Assembly: GCF_033807715.1 (NCBI RefSeq)
Contig: NC_084591.1
Span: 33,388,590 to 33,452,589, forward strand
From: Cololabis saira
Lineage: Eukaryota > Chordata > Actinopteri > Beloniformes > Belonidae
DNA length: 64,000 nt
Direction of reading: 5' to 3'
Made by a program: the position numbers and the translations under genes. Below the pieces are notes generated by a model that searched no databases, was not told the DNA's origin, and saw only the letters and a program-made list of their open reading frames with translations. This document shows, one piece after another, positions 1 to 13,240 of the stretch; the first letter of the stretch is position 1; each line of letters starts with the position of its first letter.

Positions 1-3000
1 GAAGCAGGATAAAAACGTATTTCAGACGGGGAACTCAAACGTAGCAGGGTCGGTTCTGGTCGCATTAATGGATGGAATGAAAAATCCTTCAAGCTGGAAA
101 CATGAGTCCATCAGTCACCGAGAAACGCTAGAGGGGCATTTCTTTACTCCGTCTGAGCAGGAAACCAACTATTTCATGTTATCAACTTTTACTTGATGAC
201 TTTTTGGCTCCTGGAAAAAGAATAAAACTGGAATGCCATGGAATAAAATAAAAACGTTTTATTGTGAGTGAGCTGAAAAGGAAAAGAGAAGGGGGCGGGG
301 CTTATGAGTCGGTCACTTTTCTCTCAGTTCTGACTCGTTCGCTTTCTTCAGTATTCACATTGTTATTAACAAAACGGACATCTGCAAGTAGATATCAGCT
401 CGTAGAATTAAAGTAACTCGGGGTTTGTTAAAGTAAACCTGCTCTTGACCAGGTTTACTTCACAGAGTCAGTTACCGTGGTAACAGACTTCTGAAACCAG
501 CTCAACTGAACCTCTTGCTCACGGTTAGGTAACCCCGCTCAGTTTCCCTGAGTTCAGGCTCAACATACTCAAGAGTTTCAACATAAACTGCTTTGTGAAA
601 CGGGTCCCTTGAGAGAGCATTTTGTTTCTATTTTTAAAAAATTGTAGTAATCTTACTAATTTGTCCTCCGTTTCCAGCTCCAGGCCCTCCTTCGCTAAAT
701 TGGCCTCATAAACTCTCCTCCTCTCCTTGAACAGAAAAAAATTAACACAAAAAAGGTGTTAAACAGAATATTAGAACGTAATAACAGATGAAAAGATGAT
801 TTAACCTGGAGACAAGTGACCACAATATGTAGATAATAACTGCTACAACACAAAGAGGAATGGGTTTCGTGGCTTGATGCAGATGTTTCAGAGGAAATCA
901 TTCCAGTAGATATAATAAAAACTCTTAACAGGATTTGTAAAAGTTATTTGTGGGTGCAGAATAGTACGATAAAAGCATGCACACGGCACTTTATTAACAA
1001 GGCCTGTGTGTCACTGAAGGGAAGCTATGCAAAACAAAGACATAAATCTTTCTTGTTAGAGCTGAAATTTAGTGGCAATCTGGGTAATAGATGGGAAGCG
1101 GCCTCCTGATCGCTCTTCCTCACTGTGGAAATTATGATTCACTTCCTGAGGAACCAGGAGTTTCAGTGTTGACTTGCTGAGTCTATGAGCAAACTGTGAG
1201 TGGGCTGTGTCCTAAAGCCTGAGAGAGGTAACACCTGCGTGTAGCGGCCAACTGTCCGGTTTATAACTCTGAAACCCCTGCAGTGCTCAGCACTAATAAA
1301 TACCCCGGACACATAAAGGTCAGGGAGAATTACTTCCTCGTTACCCATGAAACATTGGTCATGGATCCGTCTGTCTTCTTGGACGATACCCTGAGAAGAC
1401 TTCTGATGCAAACTGAGAAGTTTGTCTAACTTTATCAGTAAATTGGAGATTGGGGGAAAAAAACATCAGCTTTTCCTTAGAGCTATATGTTTAGTTCTCC
1501 CGTACTCAGCAGTTTCCCTCCACATAACTGGAATGCTGAAAACATGGACCACAAGTTCAGACTTTTACAGACACGTGTGGCGGCTAGAGGTTCATCTCTC
1601 TTACCTGTTTTCTTTCACCATCTTTATCATCAACATAAGACAGGACAAAATCAATCCTGCGCCTTCCGTCACAGAAGAACACAGAGTCTTTGCTCTGTCT
1701 TTGTTTGTCAACCTATAACGAGACAGCAAAGACATGCAGGCTTAACAACACATACAGGCATGACATTAGTAGCTAGTCTTAGGATGTGTTCATCCCAGCA
1801 CACAGTAGGAAATCCAAACAACAAGGCCTTCACATCAAGCTACACTCAGTTATTTGTCTAAAATAAAAACACTGATAAGTATATGTTCACTGCAAACACA
1901 GAGGGCATGCTAACCGAGGGCATCTCTGATGACTACAGTGATCGGATGTCTCCTTAATAGGATCAAGGGAACATGAGAAACCTTTGAAGGAAAGAAAAAC
2001 CCAGAAACAAATTGAATGAAAGCGTTTCAAGCCTCCAGCGTGGTTGTCCTTATTAGTCTGCTTTTTATATTGAATGAGAGCACTAGCGGCAGAAATCCCA
2101 AGAATGTGCATCAGCTGATTCCAGCTACGACATAGCTGACAAAAAAAAGAGAAAAAGAAAAAGGACTGCACAGGAATGCTTAGAGAGAGGACACAGACGC
2201 GGCGCTAGCGTTCAGCACTGCTTCAGCTGCCCAGGAAACTAAAAATAACCAAGGACAATGTGCCTCCCCAAACCTCACTAGCGTAGTTACAGTACCTGCA
2301 CATCAGTGCTATAATAACAATAATTCACATGGAACAACAGCAACAACAACCTATCAGCTCCTGACAGTTTGCTCTGTCCATCAGCTCCACGCAGAGGGGG
2401 AAGGGAGGAAAGGAAGTGCACTCTACCTCCATGGCCCACTCGCTGGATGGCTGAGATGTATCAGCAGAAAGGCCGGCTCTCCCACAGAGCAACAACCTCC
2501 TCTCCCCGGGGAGTGAAGTCCAGCGCTGAAAGCACTGCCTGTCTCACTCCCCCTTCCATTGATCTGTGCTCGAAGAGATCCAAACAGCCCACCCAGCTTC
2601 CTCAGACCAGCCCTCACTTGCTCAGTCATCCAGTAAAGAGAGTAGAAGAGGGGCAGGAGGGGGATACTTGGGGGGGTGGACTCCTGGAGATGACATCAGC
2701 ACGGGGCAGCAAGGCTGCCGCCAGCCAGCTAATCTAATCAGAGCTCTGCTGTATCGTACAAAGAGTCCCTCAAACATGCCGTCTCACATTTCACATCATC
2801 TCTGAATCTGCTGTGAGAACAGCTTGGAGCTCGCAGCCCGTGTGCAGCGTGGTTATTGTTCAGGTCAACCCCTCTTTTATTCTCGGCTATTTGCACATCA
2901 CGCATCTGCTGTTCTGGACATTACCAGGTAACAACAGCAGCCATATTTGGCGTTACATAAACACAACATTAATTGAGTTAGGCGTTATATAAATAAACAT

Positions 3001-6000
3001 ATTTTCTTGTTCTGCATTTAATTTCAATTCTTAGTATTTTATTTTGCGACGTTTCCGGTTATTTTCACTATTTTTAAATTTTCTTCTATTGAAATACGTT
3101 TTTTTGTTTTTGTTTTTGTATTTGCCTCATTTAGTATGCACTTATTTATCTTTAGTTGTACTTGGATTTATCTTTAATCTATCTGTTTTTGGTTGTTATT
3201 TGTTTTTTTTTTTGTTTTTTTCATTTTCGTTTTTTCATTCAGGAAAATTCATTTTCTTTTTTTCATTGTTTTCTGCTCATTATTATCTTTAGTTTTTATT
3301 TGTTTTAGTTTTTTTGTCTTGTTTTTCTTTTTAGTTGTTGTTCTTTGTACTTGTTATCTACTTTGTTTTATTCTGTTTAACTAACATTTTATATTGTACT
3401 GTAAAAGTTTTATAGAAATGTATATTTGTACTGTTGGACCCCAGGAAGAATAGTGGCTGCTGAGGCAGCAACTAATGGGGATCTGAAATAAAGAAATAAA
3501 TAAACATTAGAAGACGTCGTCCCTCTGAGACAAATCGATTGATCTGTGAGAGCGTTCTGAATCTCCCTCAGGTGAGGATGTTGGTGTAATTCACGTGAAA
3601 CAGCTCTTAAGTCTTAAGTTTTAAGTAAAAAGTAAAAAGTAAAAAAACACCAGCTTTGATATGAATATCTGCTGTTTGGTTGTGCGGCGGTCATCGCACG
3701 GTGAGGAGGTCAACGCGCAGGGAAAGGACCACATAAAGAAAGCTGCTGCAGGAAGTCTGATAAAAGATAATCACAGAAAACAATAACACATCATGTGACT
3801 CAGTGTGTCATGGTAGTCCACTAACAGGAAGGGAGAGAGGTTAGGGCTAAATCAGCTTTGCTTTTCCCCTTTCCTGTCCAGTCATACTATTATCATTATC
3901 TATTATTAATACCTGTTCAACATAACTTGTGCATAATAATCATTCTGGCTGACTGGTTCACTCGTTGAAACGAATGAAAAGGTCCATCCAACGGATGACC
4001 GCAGGTACAATGAAACATGCATGTAAAAAGGAAAAGTTACACAAATGAACAACAAATGTGCAGAGTTCAGTAAAAGCAACCGTTTTCTAGCCGGATGGCT
4101 GCAAACAGATGTCCGTGCTCCGGCTGCGGCGCTGAGTAAAAGCAGCCAACGTGTACGGTGTGTCCACGGTCTCAACATTTGTACGGTTTTCTAATCCCAC
4201 AAGGGGCATACGTTGTAACCACTACTCTGCTTTACCTCCCAGACCACAGCGCACCATGTGCTCCATGGCAGGGTGGATGCTGTCTTTAACTGGAACACTG
4301 CTGCACTAACTCTCTAATTTCCCATAATTACAGATGGGATTTATGGAATCAGCGCATCTCCTTGGGTTGGTTTCGACTCAGTGGAGCTGGAAATGGCAAC
4401 CACCGATTTCTTTACATTTACTAAACCACCCCTAACTACCGGGCGTTTCAACGCGTGTCTGGCTTTCATCTTAATTAAGGAGGGTAAATGTAAAACATAG
4501 TGTAGCCTGGGCACTTGCTGAGAACAGATGTAAAAGCACTGGTCAACTATTGGATTTTCAAAATAAAGTCGTTTCTAAACAGAAGCTCATCTCAAGTGAA
4601 AAGAACATCTCGTGTTAAGCTTCAACTTTCACTTTAATTCACCCTTATTTCAGCATCAGTCATGATGCCTTTAAACCATGTTACCTGGGCAACTGTTGCC
4701 CTATTTAATGTTTTAATGCTTTAAAGGATCAGGTGCTTTTCTGCAGAGATAGCACTCTGCAAAAGCCTTAAACACACTTAGTCCTGTTGTTTAGACAGTC
4801 TTAATAACCACCCGTGTTTACATTGTGGTCTCTTCATTCCCGCACAAGCAGACGTGTCAGTGATAATATTAGAGGCTGGCCAGTTAATCACTTGGGCTTC
4901 TTTACAAATCAGCATCAGCAATAGACAAACCTGGATCCATTATCCCTTCAGATAATATCACCACACAATGTTAGGAACAAAGTGAGTCTAAAACCAAAAG
5001 CCAATATTTGAATTTCATTCTATTTGCATTTAGGAGAGCTATTTTTTTTCTCTTTTTTTAAACATATTTTCTGTTTTTACTTTAAAGAATCTGTAAAATA
5101 AATATGGATGTTAAAAAAACAACCTAATCAAACAAGAAGTGAAGATGTGCCTTAGATTTTTGCTAAGCACTATACACCAGCTGCATTTCCCTTTCAAGCG
5201 AGCATACCTACACAAAATATGTTAAATATGGTTCATAATGTAGATGAATAAAATAAGAGCTATAATAATAGATAATTCAAAGTTAAGAAGAAGATCAGTA
5301 ACAACACGAGAAGAAGAACCTGATAAAAAAATAACTGACTGAATGAAGTGATCTGGAAAGGAGTCAAACTACTCCAAAAACCATCAGGATGGAAAGTGCA
5401 CGGTCAAAAAAAAAAAAGAAAGTACCCTTTTCATTAAAATTGGTTACAGACTGTTTACACAGATCCAAAAATAGTGGGAGTAAGGAGAAGAAGCCTGCAT
5501 CGCAGTTTAAGTTTAGGTACAGAAGGTTTTGGTCCTGTCATCATGAGTACCGGGAAGGCCCTAGATTACCCTGTAGTCATCGTACGCTTAAATTACATAT
5601 AGACATAAATGCATAAACACGCACAAATGCAGCTGACAATACAGCGTAGAGCGCATGTAAAAAATTAAAAAAAGTGCTCCTTCTAAATATGCTGCACCAC
5701 CCCCAGGTTGGTGCTTTCTCCTGTGAAGCAAACCATCATCGCAGGTGAGAAAAAAGCAGGTTAAAAAGCCTTTCCCAGTTTTAATGAACCCTCATGGTAC
5801 ATCAGTGCATATTTCCATTACTCTCTACAGAAACAAACATGCTTCCTGAAAGCAATGCAAGCCCTCTCCACCAAGAAAAGCGTATTGATTTCCCTCAAGT
5901 CAGAGCTGTATTCTCCGAATGTTTAATGCCAGCAGCGAAACTCCACACTGAGCAGGCTCTCCTCAAGGAGGCGGTGAGGGCGGGAAGGCAAGCAGGCATA

Positions 6001-6378
6001 TGCAAAAGGCTGCATCACATCACAAGCCTGTTTTACCATGCCATACCCTGGAACGATACTTCAGGAATAGTGCCCGCTTTCTCCAAAACTGTGGAGGAAC
6101 CGAGTGTACAGTGAGAGAAAGCCCGACAACACGACAAATTCATCAGCATGCCGCTAAAATCGTAGCAGCAACCTTACCAAGTGGATCAATATGTCAAAAG
6201 CATCACGTTTGCAATATTTTAACACATCCTTACAGATTATGTCCATTAACACGTCATAGCACACAGACGAGACCACAGTTAGGTCAGTTAGGTGTCTGAA
6301 CTCGGAGCTGAGAAGAGAGGCTGCAAAAACACACCCTGACACAGCAGCATGCACGTGCACCCCTGATCGGTGCCTTAC
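1..6378. other. Left flank: presumed intron of the partial minus-strand gene
   Basis: No exon with convincing splice sites and a recognisable product was found left of the exon ending at 6379. The stretch is AT-rich with scattered short open frames of no recognisable family. The tract at 3040-3420 is strongly T-rich and runs into a LINE-like tail. A GC-richer patch at 2370-2750 contains a short minus-strand open frame that looks like chance, or at most an alternative 5' exon. Calling this an intron is an inference from the donor site at 6378-6377, which must splice to an exon further left, probably outside the window. Confidence 0.4.
3010..3515 (+). mobile_element. LINE-like 3' end with T-rich low-complexity leader
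   Basis: A T-rich low-complexity stretch is followed at about 3436-3510 by a segment of the form 'ggaccccaggaagaatag', a gctgctgaggcagc-like segment, 'aatggggatc' and then an AATAAA-rich tail. This closing segment resembles a common teleost non-LTR retrotransposon 3' end. The family is recognised from memory only and no coding part is left. Confidence 0.4.
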
Positions 6379-9269
6379 CCCCGTCAAAGCACTGATCTGC
6401 TCGGAGGTTTGAGACTCGTACTGTGGAGTGTCACTGCGGGTGGACGAGGCCAGGGAGGCCAGGCTGCTGCTGAGAGACTCGCAGGTCTCTGGGCATACTT
6501 CGGGTGTTCGGGGACACTTTAAAAACACGATGAAAGGGGGAGAATATAGGACGTTTAGGGTTTCGGCCGGCTATTTTGAGATATTTCAAACCCGAGACTA
6601 CTACGTGTTGCTCCTTCAAATTCTGCAAAAAATAGAAAAGGAAGGAAATCTACTTAAATCTCTTTCTTACTGAGTTACACAATCACCTCCTTCAACTATG
6701 TTTCCAGGACGTGAAGATAGGAATCTCTCCATCACGTATCCACTGTCTAAAAGGTGGAATTATGTTTTTTTTGTATATTTAAATAGACAGCATTAAACCA
6801 AATTCAAATAAAGTATATGCAAACACGCCCCAATGCAGACATCGAGAGGAGATAAATGTTTCTAGTTCTGAAAAGCTGCTGTTAAAAGAAAGTTCCCTTT
6901 TTAGAAATGAGCACATTAGGTGAAGAGTGAAGGATGGCATGCAGCTGGTTTACCGTTGGCTGTCCATCCTGGAAAGATCCTGCGCTGGATGAGGCGTTGT
7001 GGTGATACCCATTAACGTCATCTGCAAGACAGCAAGACACAGACCACAATGTTACAACCAGAAGCAACAGTTTTAGGGACGCGTCTCCAACTAACGAAGA
7101 AAAGATAAATAGTTTGTGGCGGTAAGGTTTTGGGCCTGTGAACAGCTGCCGGAGGTTAGCAGGGAGCCCTGACAGGCAGCAGTGTTGTGCACTATATTTG
7201 TACCAGCATGTTGCGGCTGCAGCGCCTCGAGGCACACAGAGCGCTTCACCACGATCACTCTGAAAGATTATACACGGCCATGTTGCTGCGATTCACCCAC
7301 CACAGCAGTGGCTGCAGGAAACGAGGAAACGTGCGTCCTTAAAGTGGCTGGTGTGATGAAACTAAAACGCAGTTTTGCTCTCACTCCCTTCCCTTTGCCT
7401 GTCAAATGCAGTGCTAACTTTCCAGAGTACTTCTGACCAAAGATTTCCATAAACACACGAGGAAGCAGATGGAAAGGCAGGACAAACGGCCAGCTCTGTA
7501 GGCCCCACTGTTGCTAAAAAAAATAAAGCAAAAAGGTTACAGCTTCTTTGTCCGTGTTTTAAAATAAAATTGGAGCCGTCCTAATTGATGGTCTGTCTCA
7601 GTTTATTTTTAGTCTGGACTGTACAGAGCCAATGTCTACACAACGCCCTAAAACAAGCATTCAGAACTTTCGTCTGCATCATCCCACAGGAATCTAAAGT
7701 ATTACTTAAAGGTTTAACGCTAAAACATGTAGCATTTACGATAAAACCCTTTTACATGAGATGCAACTTTTATTCTTTTGTGCAGAAGGACTTTCGTTTG
7801 TGCGAGATTGTCTACATTTTAGCAAATATATTAAAAAGACAACCACTTCATATTCATGTGAGCTCCTTCCCAAACTGGATCCCCTTGGTAGGTCAGCAAT
7901 AATCGAAGTACCAGTCATTAGTTAGTTAGAATAGTTACAAAAAAGCGATTTATTCACAATATTTTTGTGGTTTCAGGAAATACAGAAGCTGTAAGTAATA
8001 ACGTGCATCACATGTGGTTTGTGCTACCTGGAATTCCCATGTTCTGACTCTGAAGTCAGAAAAATGCCCCCCTTCCCAGCTTTTTTATGAAGGAACATGA
8101 GGGCGTGCAGTAAAGACGTGTACAGGGCCGCGGGGCCGCAGCTGTTCACGTCCACAAGGAGGTCCAGCCCTTGTGGACAACCCTCCACCACCAGAACTGC
8201 AGGGCGTTATTTACTTCACACAAGAACATTCAATCTGCCTGCTTTAACAACAACTCCCAGTCTCAACGGATTATGAACCAGAGATGGTAAAAACTTTGAC
8301 ACAGTTTTCCCAGAGAGCTTCTCGAGCAGCTGGCTGCAAGTCAACCAGTCAGCTCCGGCATGAGGGAGTCTTCCCACCAAGTGGCCTCCACAGTCGAGGC
8401 TTTGTTCCCGGATGAGCAGCTGATCACAGTGGAAATATCGCCACGCTGCCTCCCCAACCCCTAATCCACACCAATCCCCAAAGACTCAGGACAGCAACTG
8501 TCGAGTGAATCTGTTATAAACATAAACACGCTAACAGAATCAGAATCATGTTTATTTGGCCAAGTCAGGTCAAACAAGACAGGGAATTTGACTTGGTTAT
8601 TTTAGCTCACTGTACAGTAAATAGACAAATGACAGTTATTCTGCATCTCGACAATGATAAAGCAAGTCAGGCTAAACAAAGAAGTCAGTGTGTGGTTGCA
8701 AAAGTTAACCCGTGAACATCTTATACTGTAATTTCAACTGTGTTAAAGAGACTTTAACTAAGTCACAGTTTCCGGCTCCAGCCAGCCAGAACACCAGGCT
8801 GATTCACCCCGGCCAGGGTTGCTGGAGCCCCGGGAGTGATTCACCTCTCACCCCCACACACTCCTGGGCCATAAAAGCCCCCATACAGGGGGGGGGGGGA
8901 CTCTGAGGTCAGCCTGGCTGCCTGGAAATCACTGTTTGAGAGTGTGTAGTAGGCCTAAGGGAAATAAAACGGGTGGAGACGTTTTCAAATGGTGATTCTA
9001 GCCAAAATAAATAATATAATTTATCCCAATGATGAAAACTATACGCCTTATTCTCACTTTAAATGTCATACAGCTTGAAGGAATAGGGTTTTGAGTCTGT
9101 TTAGTCTGATACAGATTCCCACACACGATTCCCATGTTTTTTGGGGGGTCATTTTGACCCTAATCCGCGGACGGGGAGATGAGTGGTCCCGGTACTCACC
9201 GCTTAAGGAGTCGGTGGGACTCATCTCGATCAGGCTGTCCTCCCCCACTCTCCCCGGTAGTCGGTGCAT
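6379..9269 (-). CDS. 5' part of an unidentified Ser-rich protein gene (three exons, partial)
   Basis: Three minus-strand coding exons join in one frame: 9269-9200 (ATG to a GTGAGT donor, 23 codons plus 1 nt), 7021-6954 (acceptor TTGCAG, donor GTAAAC) and 6486-6379 (acceptor CCCAGAG, donor GTAAGG). Together they give about 82 residues. The product starts MHRLPGRVGEDSLIEM, has a middle piece DDVNGYHHNASSSAGSF and a Ser-rich piece ESLSSSLASLASSTRSD. It is low-complexity, Ser/Thr-rich and acidic, with no signal peptide or membrane segment, like a disordered cytosolic N-terminus. The first exon sits in a GC-rich stretch typical of a promoter. In human the gene divergent from ANO9 is PTDSS2, but this N-terminus does not resemble what I know of PTDSS2, so I give no symbol. 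Splice sites and phase are direct observations; the third exon's acceptor is the weakest. Confidence 0.55.
8537..8640. repeat. Teleost dispersed repeat fragment
   Basis: The segment beginning 'cagaatcagaatcatgttta' followed by 'ttggccaagt' and 'gggaatttgacttgg' matches a pattern I associate with a frequent fish interspersed repeat. It is short, with no ends or target duplication visible. Confidence 0.4.
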
Positions 9270-9530
9270 GCTGGGACCTCCGTGGTGGCCCTGGTCCGCT
9301 CGAGATTACCCCTCTCCCACCCGGGGGTCTTCAGCGCCGCAGCTGCAGGTCCTCACCGCTCAGCCTCGCTCCAGCGGACGTCGCTGAGTCACCGGCTCCT
9401 CCGCTCCGCCCTGACCGCTCAGCGCCGCCGCTGCTCGGCCCACGGGGAGGTCTGCGAGGGGAGTGTCTCCGCTCCGCGGGCCAATGGAGGGACGCTCTCG
9501 CGTGGACAGACGCCACCTAAAATCTCGGTA
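9200..9530 (-). promoter_or_regulatory. GC-rich promoter/first-exon region of the minus-strand gene
   Basis: The 9170-9500 stretch is markedly richer in G+C and CpG than its AT-rich surroundings and encloses the first coding exon of the minus-strand gene. This is how CpG-island promoters of broadly expressed vertebrate genes look. No TATA box was evident. Transcription would run leftward, away from ano9. Confidence 0.5.
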
Positions 9531-9899
9531 TTTAACTAAAGTAAGCCCAGCAAAGGGATAAAAGTAGGTTTCTTTTTTTTTTTTCTACCAAGGTGCACAT
9601 GAACTTTTAATGTGGTTTATTTATTTTATTTTCATGACTACTAACAACGGGCATTAACCGTAAAATAAAGATGAAATAAAATGAAGAAATACATTAAGAG
9701 AAAACAACGGAAGGGAAAAACTAATTTTAAATCACAGAAATGAAAAGACGCCAGGGAGCTGGTGTCGTTGTTGCTATGACGACAAGGCAGCTACAAGGCA
9801 GCTTAGTTTGGATTCAAACTAAGTCAGAAACGTGATTTTTAGTGTGTTAACTTTTTATCCACTATACATTTAATTACATTATAGGAACTACATTATAGT

Positions 9900-10104
<205 letters not shown>

Positions 10105-10116
10105 TATTTTTCAACA

Positions 10117-10480
10117 GGGCAGCACGGTGGCTTAGTGGTTAGCACTGTTGCCTCACAGCGAGAAGGTCCCCGGTTCGACTCCCAGACCCGGCAGGGGTCT
10201 TTCTGTGTGGAGTTCGCATGTTCTCACCGTGCTTGCGTGGGTTCTCTCCGGCTTCCTCCCACAGTCCACAAACATGCATACTAGGTTAATTGATGATTCT
10301 AAATTGCCCGTAGGTGAGAGTGTGAGTGTGTCTGGTTGTCTGTCTCTATATGTGGGCCTGCAATGGACTGACGTCCTGTCTCGCCTGAATATGAGCTAGG
10401 ATAGGCTCCAGCAGACCCCGTGACCCTGCAAAGGATAAAAGCGGGGATGGATGGATGGATGGATGGATGGATGGATGGTT
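10117..10480 (+). mobile_element. tRNA-derived SINE-like element with (GGAT)n tail
   Basis: The element begins 'gggcagcacggtggcttagt' and contains a Pol III A-box-like TGGCTTAGTGG (10128-10138) and a B-box GGTTCGACTCC (10172-10182) at tRNA-like spacing. The body contains 'gtgtggagttcgcatgttct' and 'aattgatgattctaaattgc'. It ends in about eight copies of GGAT at 10446-10478. This structure (tRNA-like head, unrelated body, simple-repeat tail) fits a SINE, and the sequence is a very common teleost repeat. Orientation follows the promoter boxes. Confidence 0.8.
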
Positions 10481-10750
10481 GAATATTTTTCAACAAATAC
10501 AAGGGGGGAAATTTGAGAGAAAACTGGAGTCCTGTGGAGGCATGATTTCCTCTCAAAACTATTCACACATGATGAGAAGTGTACAAGTCACCAGTTCTCT
10601 TTTTAGCTGAAGGTCTACTACTAGTCAGGGAAAATTTCAACCGACAAAGGGTGATTCCCGTGATGACGTCATCTACTCAGACATGTTTAAGTTCTTCTGA
10701 TGGCAGCTTTTTAACACAGGTGTGGTTAGTTTTCTCCTTGCCAGATATAG

Positions 10751-10826
10751 TACACTATACTATACTATACCATACTATACTATACTATACTATACTATAC
10801 TATACTATACTATACTATACTACTAT
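10751..10826. repeat. (TATAC)n pentanucleotide microsatellite
   Basis: About fifteen copies of TATAC/ACTAT with one C interruption near 10771. It lies between genes. Confidence 0.95.
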
Positions 10827-12612
10827 ATGTTGGGGTCAGCCCGGAGTTCTAATAATTCAGAGATCCTTGGCATTACATCAACAAATATAATCAAGTGTGC
10901 TGCTAATTATTCCCATGCCTGCATTTTAGACTGTATTACTGTTTGTTTGTTTGTTTGTCTGCTGCATAGTTTGTTAACTTATCACACGTCTTCCCACCAT
11001 GTTAAGCACTTTGCTATTTTTAAGAGAGCAAGACGAATGATATTCATTCATCATTATTGCTGTTGTGGTAATGACGGCGACACCCCTCTTCCCACAGATC
11101 TGTTTATGACGCGATGTCTTAGCAATACTTCCCTTCATGTCATCTTTTGACACCATGACAAACAGCGGTTGCCATGGCGCCACTTGGTTTCACAGTTATT
11201 GTGAAACTGAGCCCTGTGACACTGGAGTCACTGCAAAAGTTATGAATATTGCTATTTTTCTGAGAGGCCAAGATAAAGATAAAGAGTTTATTAAAGACAA
11301 CATCCAACATGGGACTGACAGGCCGACCTCAGAGATTGCCTGCATTCATAAGTACTGAAGTGACGTCTTCAGTCCAGTCAGAGCGGGTTTTGGTTGTTGC
11401 TTATATGTCTTATGTGTTGCTATAAGTTGTTTATAAGTGGGAAGTGAAACTAAAGAAAAGAAAAGTGTAATCATTTTACATCCACATCACATACCAGCAG
11501 GTATACATGAAGACAACAAGGCTGCAAGTCATTTGTTGCTTTGATTGATCTATTTATTAAATTTACCTTTATAGTTCTCTTGCCTGCTTAATTGTTCACA
11601 TAGGATTGTGCCCCAACACCACAAACAACTCCACATTCCTCTGAATAGGAAGATTAGGAACATCTGGTATCTTTAAAAGGTGATGATGCCCCATTTTTAT
11701 GCCCTCGGATATCATTGTTATATATTAACATTTATTCACTTCATGAAAAAACTTTTGACTCTGAATTCATTGCTAAAGAAACTTTTCCTGGACGGGGATC
11801 TTGGACCGTCATTAATCTTTCAGGAGCAGGAAGCTTGCCTCAGCTTTTATTTAGATTGAGGCAGAATCATGTTTGCCATTTCTTTCCGCGCATTCACACG
11901 GTGGAGTGTCTGTTCCTGCAACAGGGAGTTCAGGAAGGGTCTCATTCAGCTCATCGCCGCTCCTCCCAGCCACTGCTCCACTCTGTACTTCCACTATGGT
12001 CACATTTATCAGCAACAGCCCCCACTTGGTCCCTTCAAGTGGTTCACACAGTCCCGCGTGGGTGTAATTATGTTATCCTTCTCTGAGGGGTGTGGCCATG
12101 TACAGAAATACAGCTGCTTATTAACCCACCACATCACTTTTTCTCCAGTCTCATATCACCTCTCCTTGCTGGGATGTGGCTCTTCCTGGGTGAGCACTGC
12201 CTTCAAAGCCTGCCAAGACTAACAGTACCGTCCCCTGTAATAACACGGCGTGCAGGACCACCCGTTCACATTACTATTTTCTTCATTTTCTATTTTTAGT
12301 CCAAAAGGAGTAAATAAAGAATAACATGAGATTCAGAAAAAAAATGCAAGATTATATAACAAAATATGTAAAACATCTAAAACCTTTAAAACATAATTTT
12401 GCTCCACTCGTTTGAATTGAAGCAGCAGTTTGTTGGATTCTTGAATCAGGAATTTACATGTAAGATATTCTCAAAAGCACACAAAAAAACTCAGAGAGCT
12501 TCAGAAACATCCTCTCTTTATTTTATTTATGCACACAGCAACATAGAGAGAGTTAACCGCTCTTAGAGGGCAGGTTTACTGGTAGTTCCTAGAAGATCCA
12601 AATGTACATTTG

Positions 12613-12708
12613 GATTGAATTGAATTGAATCGAATTGAATTGAATTGAATTGAATTGAATTGAATTGAATTGAATTGAATTGAATTGAATTGAATTGAAT
12701 TGAATTGC
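12613..12708. repeat. (GAATT)n pentanucleotide microsatellite
   Basis: About nineteen near-perfect copies of GAATT/TGAAT with one cga variant. Such runs often grow from the ATTGAATTGA tail of teleost LINEs, which also appears at 14270 and 16190. Confidence 0.95.
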
Positions 12709-12879
12709 TTCATTATACATTGTTTAACAAAAGTGTAGAGCTTCTCTTGTGTTCAGTGAAAAACAATTAAAGTAAAAAACAACAAGTAGATAGATCTGTA
12801 GATATGCAAAATAATAATATAAGAATAAAAAGTATAAAATCTTTAAAAATGTATGGTAACTGTACATCTTGTATCTTGT

Positions 12880-13240
12880 ATTTGTTCATGATGTTGATGC
12901 TTTTGGAAAGAAACTTAACTCCATCTGTCTGTTCTTGCTTTTAAGTTCTTGTATCGCCTGACAGACGGCAGCAGCTCAAACAGCTGAGAACTGGGAGTGA
13001 GTCGTCCCTGGTGATGTTGCGAGCTCTGCTGACACACCAGGGGGAGTAAACGTCCATCAGGGGGGAGAGAGGACAGCCAACCATCCTCTGTATTGCTTTG
13101 ACTGTCCTCTGAAACCTCACTCTGTCTGCTTCCGTGCAGCTCCACCAGGTGGAGACTCAGTCCGTCAGCAGGATGGACGAGCGCTAGAGGGCCAGCAGCA
13201 GCTTCCTGTCCAGATTGTTCCCCCTGAGGACTCTCAGGAA
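12880..13240 (-). repeat. Probable non-LTR 3'-UTR-like dispersed repeat
   Basis: The stretch has phrases such as 'ctgacagacggcagcagctc', 'gatgttgcgagctctgctga' and 'ctctgaaacctcactctgtc'. They resemble a widespread teleost non-LTR retrotransposon UTR. Recognition is from memory of the general pattern; no ends or coding sequence are visible. Confidence 0.35.

Noticed and set aside
2369..2805. Open frames of about 70-120 codons on both strands near 2.5 kb
   Set aside because: No domain and no convincing splice sites in phase with the 6.4-kb exon. At most an alternative 5' exon.
6379..9269. Assignment of the minus-strand gene to ptdss2 on synteny
   Set aside because: Position fits the human neighbour, but the encoded N-terminus shows no resemblance to PTDSS2, so no symbol was given.
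11869..12222. Peptide NREFRKGLIQLI resembling the start of GPCR helix 8
   Set aside because: No membrane helices or exon structure were found upstream, and the following sequence has no receptor-like features. Probably chance.
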